Source: Aquimarina sp. MAR_2010_214 (lineage in GTDB: Bacteria > Bacteroidota > Bacteroidia > Flavobacteriales > Flavobacteriaceae). Taken from it: a stretch of DNA of 64,000 nt. This document shows positions 1-8,228 of the stretch, in pieces. Each line of letters starts with the position of its first letter. Positions within the stretch are counted from its first letter, which is position 1. Position numbers and translations under genes: made by a program. The stretch covers positions 1,364,001 to 1,428,000 of the forward strand of contig NZ_PJMS01000001.1 of the NCBI RefSeq assembly GCF_002846555.1. The letters are read 5' to 3'. The notes under the pieces were generated by a model, which saw only the letters and a program-made list of their open reading frames with translations, did not search any database and was not told where the DNA came from.

Positions 1-74
1 TGAATATCTACATCAAGTTCTTCACAAGAAATTATAGATAAAGCAATACTAACTAAGATGATTATTTTTTTCAT
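1..74 (-). CDS. TraQ-like lipoprotein, N-terminal part only
   Basis: The first 24 codons of a minus-strand gene run off the left edge. The translation begins MKKIIILVSIALSIISCEEL, a lipoprotein signal peptide with a lipobox ending in Cys17, so the product should be a lipidated envelope protein. It starts 11 bp after the stop of the TraO-like gene, the same order as in Bacteroides transfer operons, where the lipoprotein TraQ (DUF3872) lies near TraO. The acidic stretch after the lipidated Cys fits that family. The family assignment is inference from position and 24 residues; the lipoprotein call is solid. Confidence 0.5.
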   Translation of the reverse strand, partial: MKKIIILVSIALSIISCEELDVDI

Positions 75-85
75 TGTTATAAAGT

Positions 86-631
86 TTAAAATTTAAAGGC
101 AAGTCCAAGCCCAATCATGAATTTGTTTTTTCCTATCTCGCTTTCAGGATGGTAAAAATGAGTATATCTAGCTATAGCAGAAAGATGATTTGTTATTTTG
201 ACATCTGCTTCTGCAGCTCCATAACCACCATAAATAGCCCCTCCCTTCGTAGTTATAAACTCTCGTTCTTGTAATTGTATTTCTGAAAAATCAATAGATT
301 CATTCCCTATAACTCCACCAACTCCGACAGAAAAGAGAAATGACTTACTGTAATTACTTATCAAAGGTATATTTGTGAAATACCCTACATTAAGAGTATA
401 CACTTCTATTGGAATGTCATATCCAGTTTGTTTTTCTTCGAGAAAGCCTGCATATCCCCCAATCTCAAAATATCGTCCAATATTTTTATCTGGATAATAA
501 TGAAAATTACCCGCAGCAGAATAGCCATTATTTGAATAGCCAATCAAACCGCTTACCTCATTTGAATACTGACCGCTTACAGTACAAAATGCTAGTAACA
601 TAATAAGCAGAATTATATGTTGTTGTTTCAT
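86..631 (-). CDS. TraO-like conjugal transfer outer-membrane protein
   Basis: A protein of 181 aa if it starts at the ATG at 631, which puts a signal peptide (ending near SGQ) at the N-terminus and sits 4 bp after the upstream stop; a longer frame to 664 would overlap that gene. The rest is a small beta-barrel-like protein of alternating strands, rich in Gly and aromatic residues and ending in a Phe (LGLAFKF), as expected for the outer membrane. Size, the GGYG segment and position after the coupling protein gene fit the Bacteroidota TraO family, a mating-apparatus component. It could be another small porin-like protein; the family call is moderate. Confidence 0.55.
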   Translation of the reverse strand: MKQQHIILLIMLLAFCTVSGQYSNEVSGLIGYSNNGYSAAGNFHYYPDKNIGRYFEIGGYAGFLEEKQTGYDIPIEVYTLNVGYFTNIPLISNYSKSFLFSVGVGGVIGNESIDFSEIQLQEREFITTKGGAIYGGYGAAEADVKITNHLSAIARYTHFYHPESEIGKNKFMIGLGLAFKF

Positions 632-635
632 GATC

Positions 636-926
636 TTAATTTTGTTTGTTACTTGTGATTCCATAATGATTTAATAATAGATTAGTTTTAAATACTTCAT
701 TTTTCATAAGTCTGATTTCTGTTTTTAGATGCTCATTTTCTAGTTCAATAAGATTAATGGTATTACTGTCGTTAAAAGTTAATGTCCTTCCTCTCAGCTT
801 TTCTATTGATAGGTATACTAGCCCTATTGTTACTGCAATCATTATTGAGATAGATGATCGGTAGATTTTATCACTCAAAAACCAGTTTTCGGTTTTGTTC
901 CATAAATTGTTTTCACTTGTTTCCAT
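636..926 (-). CDS. Small single-pass membrane protein of the transfer operon
   Basis: A 96-aa protein I do not recognise. It has a short N-terminal soluble part, one hydrophobic segment at about residues 27-43 (ISIMIAVTIGLVYLSIE), and a Glu/Lys/Leu-rich C-terminal half (about 58-85) likely to form a coiled coil. It lies 11 bp downstream of the coupling-protein gene and 4 bp upstream of the TraO-like gene, so it is co-transcribed with both. A role at the inner membrane between coupling protein and mating channel is plausible but only inferred from position. Confidence 0.55.
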   Translation of the reverse strand: METSENNLWNKTENWFLSDKIYRSSISIMIAVTIGLVYLSIEKLRGRTLTFNDSNTINLIELENEHLKTEIRLMKNEVFKTNLLLNHYGITSNKQN

Positions 927-937
927 AATTTTGATTT

Positions 938-2608
938 TTAGAAATTAATTAAATTGCCATCTTCTTTTTGGTCTATACCTGCAATGCCCAAAACTTCATT
1001 GATGATGTTGTTGTAATTACGTTTGAAATATTCTTCGGGAGTTTTGATGTTATAGGTATGTTTTATTTCAGGTTGTTCAGAAATCAAAAACTTAGTCTTT
1101 AAAAATTCTCGGGGTGTTCCTTCTGCTACAATTCCATAGAATTCCCCTTTATCCAAATTCATAATATCAGTAACCTTAACACGATCTCTTTCCTGAATCG
1201 ATTCATTTTGTCCTTTGCTCTTACTTCTTCCTAATTGCCAAGCTAATCCTCCAGATTTTCCATCATTCTGCGAAGTGGTTACAAAAGTTCTATCTTGTTT
1301 ACTGAAAATAGATTTTATCATTTCTGCAGTTTTTACATTTGCGGTTCGCCCATAAATTTGCGTACCTAAATTTGAAAGAATAGATTGAGCAGCCTCTTTT
1401 CCATTTTGAGCTTCGATTTGACCATAATCCTGTGCAGCATAGATTGTAGAAATTTTATTGGATCTTGCTGTGGCTAAAAATTCCGTTAGTCTAGGAATGA
1501 AAATTGTAGGAGCTTCATCAATTATAATTGTACTCTTATATTTATCTTCTTGATTCATTAACCGCAGTGTAGAAGATAGAATAAGGGAAATGACTGGGGC
1601 ATATGTAGCTGATAAAGTACTGTCATTACCAATGCACATAAACTTTGGATCGCTGGGATCATTAAGGTTTAATGAAAAATCATTCCCAGATAGAATCCAA
1701 AATATTTCAGGGTTATTAAGTGTTGATAAAGCATTTTGAAGTGTTGACATCACACTCGCTACTAATTTATTAGCTTTACGATCCATTGCTTGCCTCAAAC
1801 TAGAAATCATTCCAGAAGCTTCGGTATCTGTTCCTACCATTTCTATAATTTTCTCTATATCGACATGTAAAAACATGCTAATGATATGTGGTATGGTGCA
1901 ATACTCTGGGTGATTATTTCTCATATACCACATCACGCCTGTTAGAATACTTTGAGCTTCCCTATCAAAATATTCTCTCTGCTTTATAGTTTCTGGCAGA
2001 AGGTTTTGAATAAGGGTTTGACTTAATTCAAAAGCATGGGCAGATTTGAGAAGGTATTTTGGGGAAATCGGATTAACTCTATTACTTCTAGAAGGATCTT
2101 TAAAATCTACAAAAAATGTACTTACCTTAGTTGAATCTTTATATTCGTATAATAGTTTTTCACTCATGGAAGGTGCTTTAAAATCATAAAAGACACCGGC
2201 CATTTCATTTTTTGCGGATTGAATGATTGTTGGTTCGATTACGCTTTTCGATTTTCCTGCACCAGCTCCACCTTGTACATATATATTTCTATAGATGTTA
2301 TCAATTGTTATGATTCCTTTTTCTGTCTTAAAACTTAAACTTTCTGAGTTATCACTATTTTCAGAATCAGCAACTTCAATATCATTAATTTTATCAATAT
2401 TCTTTTTAGCAACCAGTTTATTGATCCAGTAATAAAAGGGAAATACTGTGACCAATAAGTTAACTAAAGGAAAAAAGTAGATAAGTACTCCGAAGGCATA
2501 ATGAATCTTAAAATATTTGCAGAATAGGTAACAGCTATATACTGTCCAGATTTTTATTAAAAAAAATAAAGTGTGTCCTAATGCTTCAATTATATTGATG
2601 TCTTTCAT
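938..2608 (-). CDS. mobC: VirD4/TraG-type conjugative coupling ATPase (MobC of Bacteroidota)
   Basis: A 556-aa type IV coupling protein. Two N-terminal hydrophobic segments (about 10-28 and 38-60) anchor it in the inner membrane. The Walker A motif GGAGAGKS is at 113-120, and a Walker B-like run (STIIIDEAPT) lies near residue 360, followed by TraG/VirD4 C-terminal motifs including TIYAAQDYGQIEAQ. It links the relaxase-bound DNA strand to the mating channel and pumps it out with ATP. The start codon overlaps the relaxase stop by 4 bp, the usual mobB-mobC arrangement. Length is slightly short for TraG but normal for Bacteroidota MobC. The all-alpha domain cannot be delimited by eye. Confidence 0.88.
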   Translation of the reverse strand: MKDINIIEALGHTLFFLIKIWTVYSCYLFCKYFKIHYAFGVLIYFFPLVNLLVTVFPFYYWINKLVAKKNIDKINDIEVADSENSDNSESLSFKTEKGIITIDNIYRNIYVQGGAGAGKSKSVIEPTIIQSAKNEMAGVFYDFKAPSMSEKLLYEYKDSTKVSTFFVDFKDPSRSNRVNPISPKYLLKSAHAFELSQTLIQNLLPETIKQREYFDREAQSILTGVMWYMRNNHPEYCTIPHIISMFLHVDIEKIIEMVGTDTEASGMISSLRQAMDRKANKLVASVMSTLQNALSTLNNPEIFWILSGNDFSLNLNDPSDPKFMCIGNDSTLSATYAPVISLILSSTLRLMNQEDKYKSTIIIDEAPTIFIPRLTEFLATARSNKISTIYAAQDYGQIEAQNGKEAAQSILSNLGTQIYGRTANVKTAEMIKSIFSKQDRTFVTTSQNDGKSGGLAWQLGRSKSKGQNESIQERDRVKVTDIMNLDKGEFYGIVAEGTPREFLKTKFLISEQPEIKHTYNIKTPEEYFKRNYNNIINEVLGIAGIDQKEDGNLINF

Positions 2609-3447
2609 AATTCTAGTTCTTTTGATTTATCTAAATTATTTTCTTGTATTAGGCTTTTATATTTTATCTTTTCTTCAGGAGTTCCATTCTTTAAAGCATA
2701 TTGTACTTCAAACTTCTCATTCAGGCTTCTTTCGTATTTAAATTGCCTATCAAATGATTGTTCATTTTTGATAACCCATTGCATTCGGTCAAAACTTGCG
2801 TTAGGTACATTTCTACCTCTTAGTTTATGATTATTAGTGTTCCTGGCACTTCTGTGCGGACTTAATCGGATTCGTTTTTCTTTATGAGACCTGCTAACAA
2901 CAATATGTACGTGACTTTGTAGCCCAGGTTTTAATTCCCCACTTTTAGCTTTGCCATTGATGACTTCTTTTTCTGTGCCTTTGTACTTTCGTTTGTGCTC
3001 AGTTTTTCCGAAGTATACAATGTCGTTTTTCGAGATATTGTTTCGGAAATTTGAAGCATAGTTTTTCATTGCGTTTCTCGCATACTCACGGATGTTAGTA
3101 TTATATTTTTCAAATTCTTTTTTACTCATTTGGTTTACGTTATCAATCCCTTTTCTACCAGTTGCCTTTTCTGCCAAATAGCTCAATTCTTTTTCGCTAA
3201 AATTCAATGTAACAGTGAAATATTTATCTTCTTTTCTGGTTAGTCCTTTGCCTCTGGTATTTTGATCGATCTTTTGCATAGCAGTTGTAGAGGATAGTTT
3301 ATTTTGATGTTGATCAAAAAAGAATTGTTGGCGATCATACTTTTTCTCTGCAATGAGTTCTTGATTTTCTTTATTTAGATAAAAGGTATATTTAGAACAA
3401 CTTCCTTTACTGTCAGCAGTAGTTTTATGTATAATACAAACTGGCAT
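2605..3447 (-). CDS. mobB: MobB-type relaxase (DUF5712-like)
   Basis: A 280-aa protein between bfmA and the coupling-protein gene. The centre has an HUH-like segment, LQSHVHIVVSRSH, with His179 and His181, followed by a basic region (about 187-235) suited to DNA binding; a Tyr-rich segment at 120-146 may hold the nicking tyrosine. This matches Bacteroidota MobB/DUF5712 proteins, which nick oriT and stay bound to the transferred strand. The start overlaps the bfmA stop by one base and its end overlaps the coupling gene by 4 bp, so all three form one operon. Which Tyr is catalytic cannot be decided from the sequence. Confidence 0.75.
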   Translation of the reverse strand: MPVCIIHKTTADSKGSCSKYTFYLNKENQELIAEKKYDRQQFFFDQHQNKLSSTTAMQKIDQNTRGKGLTRKEDKYFTVTLNFSEKELSYLAEKATGRKGIDNVNQMSKKEFEKYNTNIREYARNAMKNYASNFRNNISKNDIVYFGKTEHKRKYKGTEKEVINGKAKSGELKPGLQSHVHIVVSRSHKEKRIRLSPHRSARNTNNHKLRGRNVPNASFDRMQWVIKNEQSFDRQFKYERSLNEKFEVQYALKNGTPEEKIKYKSLIQENNLDKSKELEL

Positions 3448-3848
3448 TATCTTAATTTTGAGTTCAATTGTTCTAATGATTCACTAATCTTTAATAGATC
3501 ATTTTTTAGCTCAATATCTTTTTCTTTTACTCTTCCAAAAATAGAGTTGAGATTCTGAATTAAGTCTTTGAAAAAAGAGGTGTTCTGTTCAATAGATTCT
3601 GATAATGACACTTGTAACGGATAAAGAATTTCAGATTCTTGTGTTTTGAAAAAACCGACAATTCTACGATCAATAACCTTTATCATTTGAGAGGGAGTTT
3701 TGTCATTTATTAGTGCAGGGTCTTGTCCTGTTTTTTTGAAAAACAGTATCATATCTTCTGTGAATTTTCCGATAGGACGGTTAAATTCTTCAGAAAGATT
3801 CCTCAAATCCTTATGGGGTTTTTCATTAATCACAATACTCTTTTTCAT
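3447..3848 (-). CDS. bfmA: BfmA/BtgA-family mobilisation accessory protein
   Basis: A 133-aa protein starting MKKSIVINEKPHKDLRNLSE, typical of the BfmA/BtgA family of Bacteroides mobilisation proteins: a ribbon-helix-helix-like N-terminus (about 1-45) and a helical C-terminal part (about 70-130) likely to form a coiled coil. Such proteins bind oriT and help the relaxase form the relaxosome, and often repress their own operon. It is the first gene of the mob operon, directly downstream of the inverted-repeat region at 3849-4065, which fits binding there. Confidence in the family is high; the DNA-binding fold is inferred. Confidence 0.8.
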   Translation of the reverse strand: MKKSIVINEKPHKDLRNLSEEFNRPIGKFTEDMILFFKKTGQDPALINDKTPSQMIKVIDRRIVGFFKTQESEILYPLQVSLSESIEQNTSFFKDLIQNLNSIFGRVKEKDIELKNDLLKISESLEQLNSKLR

Positions 3849-4065
3849 CTGTTTTATAATTTTTAATGTTGAAAATCAGATCATTACATAGATGTTATAA
3901 GAATCTTATAAATCGTTATAAATTTTAACTTGTTCTAATTGATTGATATCCCATTGATTAGCCTCGCAGAGCAAGTTGGGTTCACTGCGTTAGCATGAAT
4001 CCTACTTGCTGTTCTTAAAATAAGAACACACTCACCGTTTCTTAGAATTGGGTATCAAAGGGAAA
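3849..4065. other. Candidate oriT and mob-operon control region
   Basis: Non-coding region in front of bfmA with dense symmetry. AGCAAGT (3970-3976) pairs with ACTTGCT (4004-4010); CGCAG (3965-3969) pairs with CTGCG (3985-3989); TGTTCTTA (4010-4017) and TAAGAACA (4021-4028) form a perfect 8-bp palindrome with a 3-nt centre. Nearer bfmA, TTATAA occurs three times between about 3894 and 3923, possibly an operator. The position directly upstream of bfmA-mobB is where oriT lies in Bacteroides mobilisable elements. The nick site cannot be placed by eye. Confidence 0.55.
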
Positions 4066-4863
4066 TTAAAATCTACGACTCTCTCCATTAAGAGGAATCA
4101 CATTAAACATGTGGTAGATACGATCATCGATGCGTTTATGATTTTCTTTAGCATCCCCATCATATTTTTTTACGAGTTCTTTAATAGTAAGATTAGTAGA
4201 GCAAAAAGTCTTTGTACCGATAGCTTTAAAGCGATTATATCGCATTTCTAAAATCTCTCTCATGAGCTCCTTTCTAATACCAAAGTCGTTCGCGATTCTT
4301 TCACTGCCCAGATCATCAAAGTATACTTTGCCTTTTGAGTAATTTTCAATTACACTTTCACCACCTCCTGCGGAATTATTTTTTTTGTTTTCTTTATTAA
4401 ATTTTGTGGTGATGGTAAGACAAGAGACATTAGTAAACCATAATTGTGGAATATTATGTGCTTTTCCGATACTTTGCATGATTTCAAAAAATGAAGTTTT
4501 GCCAACTCCACAATTTCCAGCAAGCATGATACCTTTTTGTAATTGCCCATTTTCTACTATTTCTTCAAATGAGGGATCATTTGCAAAATAGCGACAAAGG
4601 ATATCGAGTATGTGTCGATTTTCATCATCTACAATGAATGCTCTGCGTTCTTTCAAGTAATATGCTTTTGCAGCCTTATAGAACTCTTTTTTAAGCCACT
4701 CTAGGGGTAAGGTCATATTTTTAATTTTAATAGGTTCTGGTGTATTATGAAGCTTTTCGAAGTATTCTATAGTTTTTCTTTGTCGCGCAATTCTTTCTTT
4801 TTTTTCTTCGGGAGTTTCCAACCCAAACTTTTCTTTTACTCTTTGTCCTAATGAATTTTTCAT
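4066..4863 (-). CDS. DnaC/IstB-like AAA+ ATPase (helicase-loader type)
   Basis: A 265-aa ATP-binding protein with Walker A GNCGVGKT at 116-123 and Walker B VYFDDLG at 180-186, followed by an arginine-containing sensor region (about 195-235). The layout is that of DnaC/IstB-type ATPases, which load replicative helicase or assist DNA-processing partners. Its start overlaps the upstream winged-HTH gene by 4 bp, so the two probably act together as an initiator plus helicase loader, for replication of the excised element or for retention after transfer. A generic mobile-element ATPase without helicase loading is possible. Confidence 0.72.
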   Translation of the reverse strand: MKNSLGQRVKEKFGLETPEEKKERIARQRKTIEYFEKLHNTPEPIKIKNMTLPLEWLKKEFYKAAKAYYLKERRAFIVDDENRHILDILCRYFANDPSFEEIVENGQLQKGIMLAGNCGVGKTSFFEIMQSIGKAHNIPQLWFTNVSCLTITTKFNKENKKNNSAGGGESVIENYSKGKVYFDDLGSERIANDFGIRKELMREILEMRYNRFKAIGTKTFCSTNLTIKELVKKYDGDAKENHKRIDDRIYHMFNVIPLNGESRRF

Positions 4864-5303
4864 TTTTTTCTTGGATTTGCGTTGATGATTTTTGATTTTT
4901 TCTTTTTAAAAGAAAATGTATTATTACTATGTATTATTATATTGTCACTTTCCGCACTTTGCGAATCCTGTATGTGCGAAGTGCGGACTGCTAGATTATG
5001 GGAGTGCGCAATAACAGTTTTCAGGTAGTGCGAAACATTAAGGTATCTAACAGAGCCATTCTGAGTTCTAACCACTTTTCTAGTGATCATTTTTTTGCTT
5101 ACAAGCGTTTTAATTATATTTGAGACTCTACTCTCGGATACGCCAAAGAATTCAGAGAAATATTTATTTCCAGCGTAGCATCCACCTTTTACATGATCCT
5201 CAAGGCTATCAATTTCTACAATGAATATTTTTTCCTGAATAGATAGGTCTTTACTAAGCCAGATTTCTTTAGGTATCCATATTCCTTTGAATGCTCTATT
5301 CAT
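4860..5303 (-). CDS. Winged helix-turn-helix protein, probable element replication initiator
   Basis: A 147-aa protein with an N-terminal segment FKGIWIPKEIWLSKDLSIQE and a winged-HTH core (about 35-95: GCYAGNKYFSEFFGVSESRV, then IIKTLVSKKMI). This arrangement is common in replisome-organiser-like proteins of phages and mobile elements that sit beside a DnaC-like gene, as here. The C-terminus (about 125-147) is strongly basic. It shares 1-bp overlap with the upstream excisionase-like gene and 4 bp with the ATPase gene. Initiator function is inferred; a transcriptional regulator is the main alternative. Confidence 0.6.
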   Translation of the reverse strand: MNRAFKGIWIPKEIWLSKDLSIQEKIFIVEIDSLEDHVKGGCYAGNKYFSEFFGVSESRVSNIIKTLVSKKMITRKVVRTQNGSVRYLNVSHYLKTVIAHSHNLAVRTSHIQDSQSAESDNIIIHSNNTFSFKKKKSKIINANPRKK

Positions 5304-5602
5304 TACCTTCTACTTGATTGTACTAGCCCTGGATTTTTTTGAGCAAGTTTCAAAAGTTGTGATTTGGAAAAAAACACAGATCTACCAATTTGAAAATAAG
5401 GCACTTTACCTTTCTTTTTCCAAGCTATAAGGCTTGTTACTGATATACCAAGAAATTTGGCTGCTTCTTTTTGTGATAGTCGATCTTCTGTAGGGTTAAT
5501 AGGAGTTTGTTGTATAAACTCTGTCTTACGCAATCTATCGATTACAACCTCTACAATACGTTCTAGGTCTTTTTTGGAATGTGTTATTAATTGGAAACTC
5601 AT
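5303..5602 (-). CDS. Excisionase-type helix-turn-helix protein
   Basis: A 99-aa protein whose second half is a MerR/excisionase-type HTH: LSQKEAAKFLGISVTSLIAW then KGKVPYFQIGRSVFFSKSQL (about residues 43-85), the wing-containing fold used by Xis proteins. The N-terminal 40 residues are charged and helical. It is the first gene of the replication module on the minus strand. In Bacteroidota elements such proteins bend DNA at the attachment site for excision or regulate excision and transfer genes. The exact role, Xis or regulator, cannot be separated by sequence. Confidence 0.72.
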   Translation of the reverse strand: MSFQLITHSKKDLERIVEVVIDRLRKTEFIQQTPINPTEDRLSQKEAAKFLGISVTSLIAWKKKGKVPYFQIGRSVFFSKSQLLKLAQKNPGLVQSSRR

Positions 5603-5739
5603 ATGACACTGTTTTTAAATTAAACCACCTTAAATAGTTTAGGTGTTTGAACAGGTCAAATTTGGATAAATAATGAGTAGAAAAAATTTGACGAAAAAAA
5701 TTGTCAGAGCAAATGAGTAGTACTAATGAAAATAAGGAA
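5603..5739. promoter_or_regulatory. Control region upstream of the excisionase-like gene
   Basis: A short gene-free stretch with repeated motifs: AATGAGTAG occurs twice in direct orientation (5672-5680 and 5712-5720, 40 bp apart), and between them TGAC (5689-5692) and GTCA (5703-5706) form an inverted pair around an A-rich centre. Close to the gene, ACCACCT and AGGTGTTT form an imperfect dyad (about 5627-5648). These could be binding sites for the excisionase-like or winged-HTH protein. Function is inferred only from symmetry and position. Confidence 0.35.
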
Positions 5740-6777
5740 TTATTTATTAATCAATTTGTCAAGTATAGTTTTCAAATCATACTTGATTTCGTTTGAAAAA
5801 TCTGATTTCTTGTACAACTTGGTTCTAAAAGTCACATCACCTATCAAGAGTTTTATATCTGGAAATGATTTAATTAAATTTTCATACAACCTATTAGCAT
5901 TCAAATTCAGGATAATAGATTCATTGCTAAAAAACTTTAAGAGTCCAACGAAATCTGAGAGCTCCTCTATAGTTAGATTTGTTGTGTATTCTTGAAAATC
6001 AAATATTTCTTTAATATAAAAACTCTCTGGAACATTCTTTTTGTACACTGTGCATTGTTGTATAAATAACCGAAAAAATGTGTTATTATAATCTTTGGGC
6101 ATATATTCAGTCCAAAAAGTCTCCATAGCTAATTTTAGAGCTTTTTGAGACAGCTTGTTCGAAATGTATAGAGGATTCTTATTTTTACTCCTTTTGAGAG
6201 CTTCTTTTAACGTTACTATTGAATAATCTTGATCTATGACTTCTTTATAAATTTTAAAATCATCATATATCCATCTATTGATTCCATTATGGTCAATATT
6301 TAAATTATCATAATATGAATAGAATTCATTGTAATTGCTTCTTTCCAACCCTAACTCAAAACAAGTCTTAACCATGTCTCTAATACTTCTAGCATCGGTT
6401 CCTTTGAGATGGGAATTTTTAATGTCTTTCCTAAACTGAGTTTTCCATTCATTGAGAGTCATGATGAATAAGGATGCAGATAAAAATTTTGGGTCATGAA
6501 GTAGTAATGGTTGATTATTAAAATAAATCTGTTCCCAATGCTCAACACGATAAATCTTTCTCACTTTAAAAATGGTTTTAACTATAAGGCTCGTGATTTT
6601 TTCATCAAGCAAACTTTTTTTTTCTTGATTAATTTTGCAACTAACTGATTTTCTCAAAAGAAAAAAAAGACGATCCAGTATATCTAATTTAAGTCCTTCA
6701 GAGATTATACTATTAATATCTGTTTGTAAAGTGTTCTCGCCCTTAATAGCTGATTTATTCATATGTCCCTGATTCAC
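5740..6777 (-). CDS. Uncharacterised 345-aa protein next to the integrase
   Basis: I do not recognise this protein. It is predicted to be soluble and largely helical, rich in Lys, Leu, Ile and aromatic residues, with no signal peptide, membrane segment, nucleotide-binding motif or obvious catalytic motif. A notable stretch is the KGTDARSIRDMVKTCFELGL region (about 140-160). It starts 26 bp after the integrase stop on the same strand, so it is read with integrase and lies between the integration and excision/replication functions. It may be an accessory integration factor or cargo. No function is claimed. Confidence 0.7.
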   Translation of the reverse strand: MNQGHMNKSAIKGENTLQTDINSIISEGLKLDILDRLFFLLRKSVSCKINQEKKSLLDEKITSLIVKTIFKVRKIYRVEHWEQIYFNNQPLLLHDPKFLSASLFIMTLNEWKTQFRKDIKNSHLKGTDARSIRDMVKTCFELGLERSNYNEFYSYYDNLNIDHNGINRWIYDDFKIYKEVIDQDYSIVTLKEALKRSKNKNPLYISNKLSQKALKLAMETFWTEYMPKDYNNTFFRLFIQQCTVYKKNVPESFYIKEIFDFQEYTTNLTIEELSDFVGLLKFFSNESIILNLNANRLYENLIKSFPDIKLLIGDVTFRTKLYKKSDFSNEIKYDLKTILDKLINK

Positions 6778-6803
6778 GCTGATTCATTTCAAATTAACTA
6801 TAT

Positions 6804-8045
6804 TCACTTAATTTTATCCCAAGTATTATCCATTTCACTACGTTTTAGATCCTCAGCAATCTTTACATAACGTCTAAAACTTTCCTCTTTTTTGTGACCG
6901 GTGATGTTACGCACTACCATTTCTTTCATACCTAACACCAGGCTATTTGTTACAAAAGTTTTACGAGCTGTATGACTCGTGATGAGCTTGTGCTTAGGAA
7001 CTGTCTTATCAATTCGTTGTTGTCCAACATACCTTGTTGTTGTTATAGGAGTGTTGATTTCTGCTTTTTCACAACACTCTTTGATGTATTTATTGAACTT
7101 CTGTTGTGAGATGATAGGCAAAGGTTCATAAATGGTGTCTTTGTATTTCTCCAAAATAGCTTTAGAAAATCGATTTAAAGGAATTCGAGTGTTATTAGCT
7201 CTTGTTTTCTGAATTGTTAGTGTAATCGCATCATCACTAATATTTGATGGTTTAAGAGAGCTGGTATCACTTATCCGTAATCCCGTAAAACAGTTGAAAC
7301 AATAAACATCTCTTACTTGGCTTAATCTATTGGATTCGAATTCAAAATTATATAGTGTCATTAGCTCATCCATTGTAAGGTAGATAATCTCTGTTTCATC
7401 TATTCTAACTTTAAATTTTTTAAACTTTAGATTGTCGTGATATTCTTTGTCATGCGACCACTTCATAAATGTGTTTAGGACTTTTATGATGAATGCTAAA
7501 TAACTATTCTTGTTCTTTCGGATCAGAAATGTATAATCCTGTATTTTTTCAAAGAAGTTGTTGTCAATGGATTCAAAGGTCAGTTTATAACCAGTAGAAA
7601 TTTCAAAATCCTGTAAAAAGTTACGTGTGGTAGCATATGATTTAATAGTCCGTGGAACTTTTACTGATTTACAGGTCTCAATAAATTCTTCAAAGGAAGG
7701 GAAGAATAGGTGTGTAAGCTCAACTTTCTCGATACCAGAAGTAAGTTTTTCTAAAATGTATTCTTTTGTAGGGACGATATTATTCAGGAGAATATATCTA
7801 TCAAGCTTCTTTATGTTTGCTTCCAGTTCATCAATGATCTTATTGTATTCGATGTAGTTGTTGTATTCTTCTTTTCTTTTTTGAGCTTTTATTCTTTCTT
7901 TTCTAGTATCCCAATTGCTTTCAGAACATTTTACGCCTTTTACCGCTTTAAAGATTTTAAATCCATTGGTCGCGATAACCATCCTAATGGGAGCTAGCCC
8001 AGCTTTACCGATTTTGTCCTTTCTTAAATGAAATGAAACTTGCAT
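6804..8045 (-). CDS. int: Tyrosine recombinase integrase of the element
   Basis: A 413-aa integrase. Residues 1-80 form an arm-type DNA-binding domain typical of Bacteroidota integrases (starting MQVSFHLRKDKIGKAGLAPI); 110-205 are the SAM-like core-binding domain; 220-405 the catalytic domain with Arg257 (FTGLRISD), His358 and Arg361 (SHTARKTF), His384 (ITGHKK) and the nucleophile Tyr393 (FRRYVKIAE). All expected catalytic residues are present, so it should be active. It sits at the element edge and reads inward, as in CTnDOT-like and other Bacteroidota elements. Two GGGCAAC repeats lie just upstream. Confidence 0.93.
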   Translation of the reverse strand: MQVSFHLRKDKIGKAGLAPIRMVIATNGFKIFKAVKGVKCSESNWDTRKERIKAQKRKEEYNNYIEYNKIIDELEANIKKLDRYILLNNIVPTKEYILEKLTSGIEKVELTHLFFPSFEEFIETCKSVKVPRTIKSYATTRNFLQDFEISTGYKLTFESIDNNFFEKIQDYTFLIRKNKNSYLAFIIKVLNTFMKWSHDKEYHDNLKFKKFKVRIDETEIIYLTMDELMTLYNFEFESNRLSQVRDVYCFNCFTGLRISDTSSLKPSNISDDAITLTIQKTRANNTRIPLNRFSKAILEKYKDTIYEPLPIISQQKFNKYIKECCEKAEINTPITTTRYVGQQRIDKTVPKHKLITSHTARKTFVTNSLVLGMKEMVVRNITGHKKEESFRRYVKIAEDLKRSEMDNTWDKIK

Positions 8046-8077
8046 TAGTGTATAGTTTGATATAAATATACTAAATA

Positions 8078-8096
8078 GGGCAACAAAAAGGGCAAC
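8078..8096. promoter_or_regulatory. Paired GGGCAAC direct repeats, candidate integrase arm sites
   Basis: GGGCAAC occurs at 8078-8084 and again at 8090-8096, spaced 12 bp start to start, 33 bp upstream of the integrase start and between it and the candidate junction. Closely spaced short direct repeats in this position fit arm-type binding sites for an integrase with an arm-binding N-terminal domain. Binding is inferred. Confidence 0.35.
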
Positions 8097-8202
8097 TTTT
8101 TTGAATAAAAATTGATTTAATTGGATTTTAATTTATTTAACATAATCTATGTATAGTAGTCTAAAAGGGTTTAAAAGGATTTAAGTATAATTAAAAATAA
8201 TG

Positions 8203-8221
8203 GTACTCCCACCTCGAGTAC
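8203..8221. other. Hairpin at the probable element-chromosome junction (attachment-site candidate)
   Basis: GTACTC (8203-8208) and GAGTAC (8216-8221) form a 6-bp stem around the 7-nt loop CCACCTC. It lies between the integrase and a strong terminator, on the chromosomal side. A stem with a 7-nt loop followed by a terminator resembles the 3' end of a small RNA gene, a favoured integration target, but I cannot fold a full tRNA here. The left end of the element is outside the window, so the matching repeat cannot be seen. Confidence 0.3.
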
Positions 8222-8228
8222 TTAGATC

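Noticed and set aside
4048..4251. Plus-strand open frame of 67 codons overlapping the DnaC-like gene
   Set aside because: Shadow of the real gene on the opposite strand, with no homology or promoter.
5740..6777. Defence-system cargo (toxin-antitoxin, restriction, abortive infection) next to the integrase
   Set aside because: No catalytic motif, partner gene or known domain could be recognised, so no defence role is claimed.
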